DNA of 64,000 bases from Fasciolopsis buskii (taxonomy: Eukaryota > Platyhelminthes > Trematoda > Plagiorchiida > Fasciolidae), in contig LUCM01008347.1 in assembly GCA_008360955.1 (NCBI GenBank), positions 128,619 to 192,618 on the forward strand, read 5' to 3'. Every line of letters begins with the position of its first letter. Positions within the stretch are counted from its first letter, which is position 1. Shown here piece after piece: positions 36,808-49,300 of this stretch. The notes beneath the pieces are model-generated. The model searched no databases. It was not told the DNA's origin and was given only the letters and a program-made list of their open reading frames with translations. Made by a program: the position numbers and the translations under genes.

Positions 36808-39800
36808 CTGTAGACGAGTCCTGTTTTGTCTTCGGTCTTGTCACTGAATTCCGAATGCATGCGACGGAGGTGGGTTTATCAGGACTGACAACAAACCGGA
36901 ATCTTCATGACACCTCAGGGTCATTTATGTCCGAATCCATTCGATAATCGCTCACAATTTTCATCAACCGGTCACACCATATCCGTAAACAATAAGCCAA
37001 AGGCAACAAATACTATCCAACCCAAATAGGTTTAATGTACAAACTTCACTTAGTCTTTCCATAGTCACGTCTTACAGGATGCACATTGAAAAATTCATAT
37101 TCTTCGTAGCAAATGAATTTGAGCAAATTATTCCAAACACTGATTAGAATTTGCTATCCATAGTCAGATTAAAATGAAAACAAAAGATATAGAGCTAAAT
37201 TTGTTAGCCAAAGGTGCCGTAGTATCGTCTTTAGGACTGTCCCTTTTATGTTCCCAGCGACAATTGAGACGTGCAAATAGTTCATTTTTTTGTTTTTTCC
37301 AATTACGGCTGTAATAAACGATGGATACTTGGGTGGACATATTGGGGTTTTGATTCCTAGTAGCTCTCAGCGTCAATTTTCCTCAAAACTACTTTTGGGT
37401 TCTCTCCACGTCTGCATGTTTCATCATAGCTTCCTAACAGTTTTTGCGGTCAATAAAAGCGAATTTTTCTCCAGGTTGACTTCCTTTCTTTTTAAGTCAT
37501 TTAAATACAGAAACGACAATACATTTGAAATCATATTTTTTTCGTAAATCGAAGTGTTTGACACAGCCAAAAACTGGCTCAACTATGTGAATTTAACACA
37601 AATTTGCATTGCGGTCAGGCACGTGATACGTCAACGGGCAGCTCAACGGATAAAATAGCGAAAATAACTCTTGTTTTATTTGGGTTATTATGTGAAACGG
37701 GCATAAAATATATTAGAAGAACAACTGACTACTGAAAGGTTGCCGAATAGAGAAGTAATGTGAAGTGATGTAAATCAGCCTAGTAACATTTGAGCCTAGG
37801 CTTTGCGTCGTCGTCTAGTTGACTAGTGGTAATACAAAAGCCAATTAATTCTGGATGGAAGACGTTTGCACTCCGCTGTCACATACGATTAACTCAGACA
37901 AAGTGTTATGAATGTGCACCACCTAGACTAGCAAAAATGACTAAAATTTACAAACAAAACTTGGTGGGCCCTCGATGAATGGTGATTCGCACACCATAAT
38001 CTCATTTGAATGGATGATAAGAACATTAAATAATCACAAAGTGATCGCACGAACAGGCTAGCCTAACCAACGAATCATTGTCCTTCCTAATTGGAATTAT
38101 CATGCATTCACACTTCCAGTGATCCAGATGGGATTCTTGTGAGAAGCTAATAAAAGACTGCTCAAACAAGGGAATGGTTAGATAGATGAAAGCCGGACGC
38201 ACAGACTTAACAAGCGGCAACCGCGGCGAAACCCTCAGCTACTTCCGGGGGAATTTCGCTCATCCGCTCACACACGATATACATTGCTGATTAATGTGAT
38301 TATTTAATTTAATGTGTAAATCTCATCCATTCGGAAAATCTGATTTGCCACACCAATTACTACCAGAATTCGATGCTGCGGTAAAACCCCGTAACATTGA
38401 CATCCGAAGGCACGCACGTGCACGCATTCACAGATGCGGAAACACACGGCACATGCGTCTGATGTATGCCTTTGTGTTTATGTGTGCAATAAATACAATC
38501 TGTACAACGTAAAGTATTATGGAAGCGGCGTAACATGCAATAGCAACAGTCCCTTGTGAATCGGTCTTTTGGTGATCAAACTTTGACAAGTACGAATCCT
38601 TGAGTATCTAAATCCGCTACTTCTTGCGCATTAGTGATGAACATGTAGGAAAATTTACCATCTAACTGATAAATTGGTTTTGCACATCCCTAGCCTCATA
38701 TGCAAGTTATTTTGGTGAAAGTTAAGAAGAAGCGCACTTTTGTTGTGGTTCTAATTACGGATAGATGTTCCATCTTCTTGTTTATTGCTTAGAGGTGAAT
38801 TATTTTCCTGTAATTTAGATGTCTAATTTCACCCTGATTATAGTTATTATTAGTTTGTAATCTAGGTTTTCCCTACGATGTGTCCTGGCTTTCCTGACGC
38901 CAAAGCCTTTGGAAGTGTAGATTGAAATATTTAACAAAATAAACGGTTGAGAGTCTGCTGAACTCAAATTCATTCGTATAAACCAAGCGACTCAATACCA
39001 AAAACAGGCTACTATGCATTGACCAACCGAAAGAAAATTCCACTTTCGGGAGAAATTCGGGACCTACATGTGCCAAAATCAACTATCCCAACCTGAGCTT
39101 TGCTTAAATCAGTACACTTTTAGCACGCACTGAAATGAACTTTTGGGAAGACAGATCACCTTGTTTTGCGAAGTTCCTCAAGTTTATTTGAAGCGTCAAA
39201 CTGCTAGTCCTAATGAGATGGAATGGTGATTTATAAGCACCGCATACAGTATTTTGGATCGGTTGAAAGTTCCACTTCTCAGCTTTGCTTTTTTGATGAA
39301 GTTGACTGCCCCAATACACATCTAGAACTCGCTTTAATGTTTTTGTTCGCTGCTTACAAATGCCTTGAAGGTGGCTCGTAATTACCCACTACTTTTAGCA
39401 CTCCATTTTGCTCGATCGCTGATCAATAATTCCTGGATAAGCATTCATTAAAAACCAAATCAGTTAAACCTTCGCACGGTCCGCGTCATTTCCATTGCTT
39501 GTTCTTTTCGAACAGTTTATTAACTCTATCTTCGCACCCTCATTTGCCCACCTCCAGCACTCGGCCTTTCCAATTTCTCTCTTCATTGTCACCATGGACG
39601 AAAATTTGTCAATCAAACAGATGGCAGTCAAAGACTAGTAAAATTTCCAGAATAAATTCCATTACATAGACAGCAAAGTTTCTATCTGCAATAGCCAACC
39701 AATCTTCGGTTACTTTTTCAGAATATATACATACTTTCTCTGTCCTTTCATAGCAAATTTCCGTCTATCCCAAAACATCCGGCTTAATTAGAGCTATCGC

Positions 39801-42800
39801 CTCAACGGTCATTTTCTTAATCACATCTGATGGAGGAAATGTGCGTTGATTAGTAAAACTTCTAAGCGAATCAAAGCAATACCAGGTATTTTTTCTATTC
39901 CTCGTTTAGGTGCAATCAAATCGGTCCCCTCTTATTAATGATCCCTGAAATCATCCCTAGTTTTCTCTTAATACCAGCCAACAATAACGGCTGCAAACTG
40001 CTCTTCGACTCATATTCCAGGGAGCTTTTGAAAAATTTGATACTGAACTGGTAGTACGTAAACTGGTTTAATCTCTTTAGTCGTCAAAATCCAAATATGG
40101 ACACCCTGACATGAAAGTCAGATGAATATAGATGAAATACAGGTCAAGCACATCGTTACACTGGCCTAACTGTTTCTGAACGTCGCTGTTATTTCATCCA
40201 CTATTATTTTGTGATTTTCCTGAATTATTACATCACCTCGCATTTTTACTTCTTAGAAAAGCAACCGGATGCCTTCCAATGCGTAAATAAGCAACACGGG
40301 GGATCCAGTTGCTGGAAATAAGGTGGATTGTATTCACGATTAGGCATTCTTTTCAGTATGATTTCTGAATTTGAAGTTTGTGTGGAACTTGCTTGGATTT
40401 TCTGCTTTTACATGCGTCAGCAGACATTATGCAACTCATTTTCTTTGAATTTTAGGAAGTTTCTTTCGCTTGCACCAAGATAAATAACTTAACGCTTTTT
40501 TAGAAGAAAGCTGACTTCACAACTCGAAAACTGTCCATTCAAAGGTAATTTCAGTGCCATCTCTATAATGTTCATTACTGGAACGTTACAAACAATCATA
40601 AATAAAGCCATGGGACTGATTCACTAACTTCCCTTACCTTTTTTCACCTGCTTGAAAATTTAGTAACATCCACATTGAAGCGAGGGCTCGAGTGTCAATA
40701 AACTCCCCGGAGCACAAGAATCACCTCGGTGAACTGACAGAATGACAGTGACACTTGCACTCAAGCAACAAGGAAAAAATAGCGCGATAGGCCATAGTTG
40801 AATACATTGTTAACAGAAATGAATAAATGGCCTGCGAAATAATACGAGAATGTTACCGAATGTCCCGTTTCATTGTTCTTTCGAGGTTCTTCGATGTCAG
40901 TTAGGCACACTTTTGTTGTCCAGAAATGCATGAGACGCGACGGGAAAGGAACGGTCAAACCACCAGGCTAAGTCTAAAATGCTTTCAACGCCGTAGCAAT
41001 AATACCAATTCGAAACTTTGGAAGATGGAAAATTCAAACATTCCTAATCACCTGCCCAAGATACAACAATTTCCAAACGGCTTTTGAAGCTAGATATTGG
41101 TGTCAGTTCTTGAGATGACAAACACTTCCGTATTATGAACCAGGGTAAAAAATCTATCCACAACAAGACAGTATCTTCCAGACTACTTTTGGTGACGGTT
41201 TACACCTTTTCTTGTTTTGACCTGAACAGAAACGTTCGAAGTTGATGTCACATAGTTATTTCTTTGCAATGGAGCTGTGAAAATTTGCCGGGTGCACACT
41301 GCATTTCCCGCACTAATTGGAAATCAAAAGAAAATTACTCGGAAACACCATCCAACTGGGTTATTGGAAACTCGTTTGTGAAGATCTGAGACCTGATTCA
41401 TCTTGCATTGATATTGCCGTAAGACTTATCGATTACCTCTGAGGTGCGCTCTACAATCTGCCCCTAGACGTAAACGTGCGAGGTATTGTGAAAACAAAGC
41501 CCGTTCTTACCCCGATTCTGAAGGTTACTGATGGCAGTCCGAATTATTTTTATGTACTTCCGAAATGAGGAGGGGGGTGACGGCATAAACCGATTAACCT
41601 ACAGTTACGGATTTTTCAAGTATAAATGGATAAGCTTCCCAGGTCTAAGAGTTAGATTTAGCCCAGTTTTCACGTATGATGAGAACATATCCATCTTTTC
41701 AAGTGCATTTTTGCTATTGTTCTGAACATCCTGCATCTCCACATTTCAAACACAGGATTAAGGTTATCCTGTCAGCTTGACGCCTGCAAGCACCTCTCCC
41801 ACTTGAACTCATTATTGGTGCACTTGAATCGTCTCGCCCGAGGTTTGAAATTGGGCTTTCCAGCTGGAAGACTTATGTTATCTATGCCTCGGCAGCCTGA
41901 GTCCAGGCCAATAAAAATTACCAGGTTAAATTCATTCCAATTTTCTTCCTCGAAGAAAGCCAGTCGTGGCCTAAGGCTCCGAGGACAGATACTATCAGTG
42001 CCATGCTAATTCCTTTCGAATAGTTCCTACTAAGTCAATTCGCCGCTGGATGAAGAAATGACGCAACCAGTCTGCCTCATGTTCGAGGCAGATATAGCCT
42101 TCATAGACGTTTGCAAACAATGTGGGGCTCATGTTGCTGAGCTTGACTGACGGCGCGATGCCATTGGAGTGTCGACTCAAATAGTTTATATGCTTGCAAC
42201 AAAGGATCAAACTCTGGCTGAACATCCCACCCACTTGAAGAATGAGTTATTCCAAGGCAGGAATTTAAAGTAAACCAATTATTGCCAGAATTCACCATAC
42301 GATACTTCAGTGCATCAATAAATAAAAATATAGAAGCCACTAAAAGTGTCTGAGTTGCTGAAAGGGATAAATATATGAATATAAGATGTCTGCTCATCGG
42401 TAAAACTCCAGATGGCGTTGCCTGTATCGGCTTTTAAAAGTGGAAATAGATTGTTCTTACAATTTTCCTGCGTAATAAGTTATAGCTTTAAATTAAAATA
42501 GATAGAAGTCAAACAGTCTTTTTGCTTTAGAACACTATTCTCATAGCCACGAGATGAATAATAATATGGAAACACTGGATTCCTGAATGGATAAGTTGCG
42601 AAGGACCGGATACCATTTTCAAACAAAAATATTGATCTGTCCCTTTAGGATTTCCTAATGAAAGCAAATGAAGAGATGAGTAAATGTCCCGCGAAACGCG
42701 GAACGTCGGTCGATTTCGATGGCTATTTATCCCATGAGGGAGTACTGATCTGCCTAAAATAAGGTTTCTATGAACTACTGCACAAAACTACGAATAATGG

Positions 42801-45800
42801 TAAGAATGAGTAAGTCGTATTTGTTTTTGTCCTATTTGGTGTAACATAGTGGTCGTGTGCTGCAATGACAGAAAAACAGAAGGCGAATCTTACGTCTGCA
42901 ATTTCAGTTTACTTTGAGAGGTTAGCATTCGGCCTCGAAGGAGAGAAAACAGCTACCTAGAAGCAACTTCCCAACCAATCCATTCCTCTTCCCATTAAGT
43001 AGCAAAGCCCATTAGTCCTACCATGAAACTGGTCAAAATTATCAGTTTAATTCAACAGGACATACCGTATTATGGAACGTGGAAATTCTACCATTAAGGC
43101 AATAAATCATTTAACTAATATTTGCGCAAATTCTGCTTGTCGGACTATGAAACTTCAGAACGCTCCATTTTGTCATGAACCGCAAATAAGTGGATTTCTA
43201 AAAGTCTAACTGAAGTTAGGGAAATCCAAAACCTCACTGAGCTTTGAGGAACATGAAATTAGGACTATTTTTGTGAAATGTTTCGTGCTTTTGTTCGGAA
43301 ATGCACAAATTTAAAATTATTTCACCTGCTGTATAAACGATAATTCGAAATCAGTACGGCTTTTGAACGGGGCTTCACCAGGAGTTTTCGGAAACTCATA
43401 GGTTGTTGTTTTTTATACCCACCAGAATAATCATCAAAAGTTTGTGCTCAACATGGATCTTGACGAATTCGAAAAGGCTTTTTAATCTTCTAGGATAGTA
43501 TGAGCTAGTTTAGTTCCGTTTCCCAGGCTGATCTGAACGTTCCCAATAAACTGTCAGTCAAAATGTAAAATATCTGACCCTTGAATGTAGCTCCGTGATA
43601 TGGAAATCTACAACGTGGAACTATTGGTAGTTTACTTAGATCTATATAAATAACAAAATGGGTTTTAGAATATTTGGCTTCATTTACGATAAAAATGTTG
43701 AAGGTATATTCCACCCTTTCAGATTTGTGGTAAAGAAAAAGGGTTTACGTGGCCTCGTGGTTTTGGATTCATTAATGGAATCTCCAGAACCGACTAGAAT
43801 AATTGGATTGAGGGGCACATCAAGATGACAATCTTCATCCCCTGAACACTCTCCATAGCCTGTTTACTCGTCTAACCTCATGCACCGTGGGTACTACGAG
43901 ACCCAGATGCGTAATGGTGGTCAATGTAACTGTTGTGAAGCAATAAAAGACAGCACTTTCTGGAGAATTGATTTACATAAATTTCGAAATTGCCTACCTG
44001 ACTGGCCAGCGTTAACAAATAAACTTACAAGTCACGTGCCAGCAACAATCCAGTCGTTGGCAGCATATCGTTTAATTCCACCGAGGCATATGATCCACAC
44101 CAGTCTCACGTCTAAGCTAATAACTGCAGCAATTCGCATGAACAACAAAGTATTCATAGACCATTACCGCTTTGTGCCACGTTTATTATTCCTCATATTC
44201 CCTAATATTCTATTTGATGATTAAATTTAGTAAACCCATTCGAGAACACGCAAACCATTGACCACAGTGACAGAAACTTCCCAATGTTTTTTGAGTAGGA
44301 AAAAAAATCTCAACTGGTAGTTTATATACTAGATCCATCATCATTACTGGATAAATGAACGGCAAAAATTCACGTGCTCCGTGAAGTGGTCGCAATTCCT
44401 CTTAGGTTGAACAGCAAACTCCAGACGACCCAAACTGTTTCTCTCATATTTCGTGTAGAATTTTAAGACTGTCTCATAAGGATGAGTCAATTAGTCGTCC
44501 GGTGACTTATTTTTATCTAAACTGGAGACTCTCCGGCTAGCAAAAGATAAATAACCATTTTTTTCAAGCTTTGCGGTTCGTTCTTTTCTCGATGGTTTTT
44601 TTCAATTTTTCATGAGAGTGCGAAATAAAATTCAAGCACAAAATAAACATCGATGACAAATCCACTGATGATGTCCATCCCTGTGTATCAACCGGGCCAC
44701 ACGTGCAAAAGGTTGAGCGAATCAGTCAGTATTCCTCTTCCGACCGGAGACCCTTCGTCCAATCGGTTTCCGGTTGAATCTTGTAACAGCCTGAAAACAT
44801 ACACTCTCGTCATCATTATGAGGTACAACATTTGCATGCTCTGCTGTAAACATACTAATCGTTCAATTTACCCCTTTCGTAAAATTCTAACAACTCGCTT
44901 TGAGAGGAAACACTCCTCAAGTTGTAAAAAATTACAAGAATAGTAATTCAAACAGCATTTCTAGCTGAATAAGCGTAAATGAACATGCATCAGATTTCAT
45001 TGTTGTGGTGTTTTCTTATAGCACAGTTCTAAAGTCAGTTGTCCGGAAAGAGTATGATTTTAAATTAAAGTGCATTTGCGATCTTACCATGCTTTTAGTT
45101 GCACTTGGGAGTGAAACACGTTTTTGGTTACCTTGGTTAGCCAGAGAGGAAAAACATAGAATTGGATGAGTAAGCCTACACATTCTTGGACTTTGAGATA
45201 ATAGACTCTCAGCTTATCCAATGCAACGAATAACTATTGGTTCCTCTCATTTTCTCTCACATCAAGCCGACATAATTAGCCTTTGCTTTACAGACTACAA
45301 AGCTAATAGAGTGCCATTACGAAACTGATAGCTTTTAATCTGTTCGAAGTTCTACACTGTATTTCAACGAAACATCGTTCCAAAGATATTAGGTAAAAAG
45401 TGCTCTAAACTGTTTTGTAGGATGTTTAATTCGAACGTCCATAAGTACCCACAAAACGAAAAAATCGAACTTTCCACTTTCCAGTGAATTAGAATGGATA
45501 TATCAACTGCTTTTTTCTCCGCACGTAACTGTAAAATATCGTCAAAGTTTGGATATTTAGGATTGAGGAATCATAAGTTAATGATCAATGTCTGAAGTCG
45601 AACGTTTTCTGACCATGACGAAGTAACTAGTCTCATTGTGTGTACCTTGATTTTAATCAGTCAGCAGAATGGTGAAGTGATATCAGTTAAATCTAGCCGG
45701 GGGGACTCATAATTTAACGTGAATACATTTCGTGCATTTCTGGGAAAAAATGAAAAAATGGTTTCAGATCCCATTGCAACATGTTCCGTTTAGGTCGGTA

Positions 45801-48246
45801 TATTTATATATGCCTGTAAAAAGTATGTTGGCATTCATGCAAGCCGCACTACATAACAAGAACGGCGTACAATCAACGACAATTGATTGTGGAATTTTCA
45901 TGGTAACAACTAATAATTATAGCACTTATTATTAACTCTAATTGACCAAGAAATATGAATGCTTGCAACTATTTCCAATGCAACAGTTGTGGTACAAGCA
46001 ATTACGGGTCCAGCCAGCACGTTACGTAACCTCTCGTTTGGCTTCAGTGTCATTTAAAATGAAAAAAATCTATGCAAAGGGTGAAATTCGCTTGCCCGGG
46101 GATTTCGTTTACCTTTCTACGATGCTTTTGTTGGTACAGTTCCAATTACAGTGAGCCTATTCACGAGAGGCTGCTGCTTTATTCCAGCAGTATGCTGTAG
46201 AAAAAACACCGAGTATTTATGGGTCTCATTTCTGGCGCAATATAATCAATGACTTTGCCTTTTGACTATCACACTAATATCTAACCACTTAATCACACCG
46301 GTAATACCACAAATCACTGTATAGGACATTTGAAACGACATCGTCTCTCGTCTAGACGAAACCCGATCTGCCTGTCTCTGAATATTACAAGCATTATTTA
46401 CGAACTATTTTTGACAAAATTTGTTCAGTTAGCCAAATATCTAGGTATATTTGCATGCTTCCTCTGGGCGGAGAAACCTAAGACTGTCTTAATTATTAGA
46501 ATGTGCCGCAATGTATTTTACTGATCAGTTTTCCTGGGCCCTAAGCTTATAGCTAAGTGGCAAAAAAGTGAAAATTTCCATTGCCTATTTTACGTTAATG
46601 ATAACAGTAAAATAATGGTGCATAATAGTGTGAAACAGAGAAAGCTAGCTCTTACTTCGAGGCCGATAGAATTTTCGCTGGCCACATGAAAAACTTGCAA
46701 ATGATTACATTGGTTATTTTGCAAACCATTTTATAAGGTTTCAGTGACTATCACTGAAATATAATCATAGTTTAAGGAAAAATGAAGCAAGATATACAGA
46801 AGTTTGCCCCTTTCCAGGAGATCGCATGCAATTTCGCACCTTTCGGTGCAATTAAAGGTCCCAAGAAAGCTGCATTTGTCACCTACTTTTTTGAATTGCC
46901 AACACATGAAAACCCCATTGTCGTCTCATATTCAATAAGAATTTGTTAATCTAAAAGACTGCAAAAGACACCGTTTCCATGTCCACGCAGAAAATTTTGA
47001 AAATTGTACCTCATTAGCCAAACTGCCACCGTGTCAGTCTGTATGCAAGTAAGCAACAATTAAGCTGACATATGTGGGGAAAACGATAAAAATGCCCCAA
47101 TGTGCACAGCTATTCAGGACACGAATAGGAAAAACATTTTGACTATTGGAAATTTAGGAGAATCCTTAACTCTTTCATTTAGCATAATTCACTAACAATT
47201 CCAAATTGTTTGCTTTTTCTGCACTCTCGTTAACGTACTTATTGTCGAAGTTTTTCAGCACCGCATCATGAGCATTTTCTTTACAAATATGATTGCATTT
47301 TATTAATTTTTAACTCTAGTTTTGTTTGAAAAAAACATTACTATAGGTTAAAATAGCAACTGGGGCATTCGGTGTGTATGCTGAAAAAATGCATTAGGTG
47401 AATAAATTTGTCTATAGCCAGGCCTACCTTGGATTATTTTGGCCACGCGGAAGAATGATTTCCGTCGTTCTCGTTTTTCATCATTTTTGGAACACCGGAC
47501 GCACGTTTCTCAACTTTAGCACACGAATTTGCCATCGGAAACCAATCAGATTAGTGGTCAGTGATGGAAACTTTTCTCGACAAAGCAGTTTATCAGAATT
47601 CTAACCCCAAAAGGCTGACCTTTGTCATAAATGCTCCTCATTTTTGACAAAAAGTGTTCTCCATCAAGGCAAAGTGATCCTGCTGGTACACAGAATGAGT
47701 AAGCAGGTCAAAAGATATTTCACAGGGCAGCTACAGTGACCTATAAAATCAGAGAAATAACTTCAGCAACAAAAGGTGTGCCTGCTGTTGCATGCTCCCT
47801 TTACGCGGTCCTTGGTTGGAAGAAAATATCAAATACAGTTATTTTGAAATTTGTATGAAAATTCAGGACTAGCCGTTTTGTAAAGCAACTAAGTCGCATA
47901 CTGATCATTTCTTTCAAACAAACCGAATTCTAACACCAATCAAACAATCTGATGTATATTTCATCACAAATAACTATCAGTAAAAGCTAGAATCTCTAAA
48001 GGAAATCCGAAGAACTGAGACTGCTTACTAAAACATGTCAACTATGTTCTACATGGGCGTTTCCATTACAACGAGATTACATCTTGGCTAACATTGACTG
48101 CCTGTGCACTTCCAGGGAACACCTAGCTCCAGGGAGCGGCTTATTCCAAAGCAAAGATTTACTCACGCCTGTAACATCGACGAGTATAGGCTTAACCAAC
48201 TGACCTGGTCATCCAGATTATAAGTTGCTTTAAGCTGGCAACTCAC
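36808..48246. other. No recognised gene; one hairpin and several chance-level open runs
   Basis: Long AT-rich stretch. Weak items: 37164-37376 minus open run; 40504-40544 plus, a 41-base segment between a strong acceptor (ACGCTTTTTTAG) and donor AAAG|GTAATT; and 41760-42400, a GC-richer patch in which several frames on both strands are open (for example 42101-42397 minus with an acceptor-like GCACTGAAG), so no strand can be chosen. ORFs at 43880-44224 plus and 44653-44943 plus have no recognised motifs. Confidence 0.45.
42071..42092. repeat. Perfect 8-bp hairpin
   Basis: TCTGCCTC at 42071-42078 and GAGGCAGA at 42085-42092 are exact reverse complements with a six-base loop ATGTTC. It sits in a GC-richer patch where both strands have open frames. 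Function unknown. Confidence 0.65.
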
Positions 48247-48671
48247 CCGGGAGATGTGTAGATGTGACCTCTTTCAGCTACTTCATACCACCTTGCGGGC
48301 AGGCTTTCTTTTGAACCAAGAACTGGTCCAACTGCTCCTTAAAGTGGGTTCAGCGGAAGCAGTGATCGTAGCTGATGATTTTGGTCACTTAGTGGAGACG
48401 GAACAACACATCTGAAGCTGATCAAGTCGACAGCGGTGATCTTACCGCTGGCGAACACAATTTTGCTGTAATAAGAAACATTGCATCTGGAGCCCTCCTT
48501 CGCCTCCACAGCTTCAGATTCATGTTGATCACATTACCATCGGTCACCAATGGCGCGAACCAATCGAGGATTATTGACCAACCTGGTCCACACTCGTGGA
48601 TTTAGATCATGTTCGTGCTTGCTTTTGTTTGACCATTGTTTGTGGTCTCACCAACAAGAGAACCTCGTGAC
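48247..48671 (-). CDS. Candidate chain of two 20-base mini-exons and a 91-base exon
   Basis: On minus: exon 48671-48652 (acceptor ATTATCTTTTTGGCAG, donor TTG|GTGAGA), exon 48465-48446 (acceptor TGTTTCTTATTACAG, donor AGCG|GTAAGA) and exon 48337-48247 (acceptor GAACCCACTTTAAG, donor CCCGG|GTGAGT). They join in one phase without a stop to give VTRFSCC, KIVFASG, then AVGPVLGSKESLPARWYEVA and ERGHIYTSP. All donors match consensus and two acceptors are excellent. No family recognised. The plus strand of 48076-48420 is also largely open, so the strand is not certain. Confidence 0.25.
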
Positions 48672-49300
48672 CTGCCAAAAAGATAATAGACTATGATTGC
48701 CGACCTCAGCCTTGACCGAAGCTACCATGCAGCTTTTGTCACGGCAAAGTGCCTAAAATCTGAGCGAATAGTGCGGGTAAATCGAAAAATACTTTTGCTC
48801 TTCGGCAAATGCTAACCAGGATTTCATGCCATTTCAGTCTCAGAAACCGTGGATATCCCTAAATTCAACAGCTCTATTGGATGCCATCACATCCACCACC
48901 TGTGTACTGTATACAATGAAGAGCGCAAATACATCGAATTTCACCTGACAAGGAGCCTTGGAAGTGAGTGAGAGCGGAGGTAAATAGGGAGGTATAGGGA
49001 AAGGCTGTAGCTGTCGTCAGTCGGCGGGAAAATCGTCAATTGATTAGAAGTGCTAGCCAGCAGAAGCCAACTGTAAGCTATCTGTGGACGGGTTCTTGCA
49101 GTTCACTGATTCACTTCCAGAAGGATCGGCGGGAGCGCAACACAGAGGATTTTACAGAAACATTTAGTTGGTCTAATCGGACTGTAGACCTCCCATTCGA
49201 GTCTGCAAGTGAAACAGTTCAGGTAGGTACCAGCCCTCCATCCCAAGTGGAGATCATCTAGGAAGTGGGTTATCTGGGAAGACATAGGTCCTCAAGGATG
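48672..49300. other. GC-richer block, coding-like on both strands, unidentified
   Basis: Base composition is visibly richer in GC than flanks from about 48.07 to 49.3 kb. Minus shows further splice-like modules, e.g. acceptor CTATGTCTTCCCAG before ITHFLDDLHLGWRA near 49265-49220 and acceptor GTTTCACTTGCAG near 49210. Plus shows 49040-49261 open (SNRTVDLPFESASETVQ). I looked for RT, integrase or protease motifs of a retroelement and found none convincing. Confidence 0.3.

Noticed and set aside
40504..40544. 41-base segment between a strong acceptor and AAAG|GTAATT
   Set aside because: Two frames are open, too short to test, and isolated from other exons.
48380..48396. VIVADDFGHL on plus as a possible RT YADD motif
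   Set aside because: No GxPQG or motif A at the right distance upstream in any frame.
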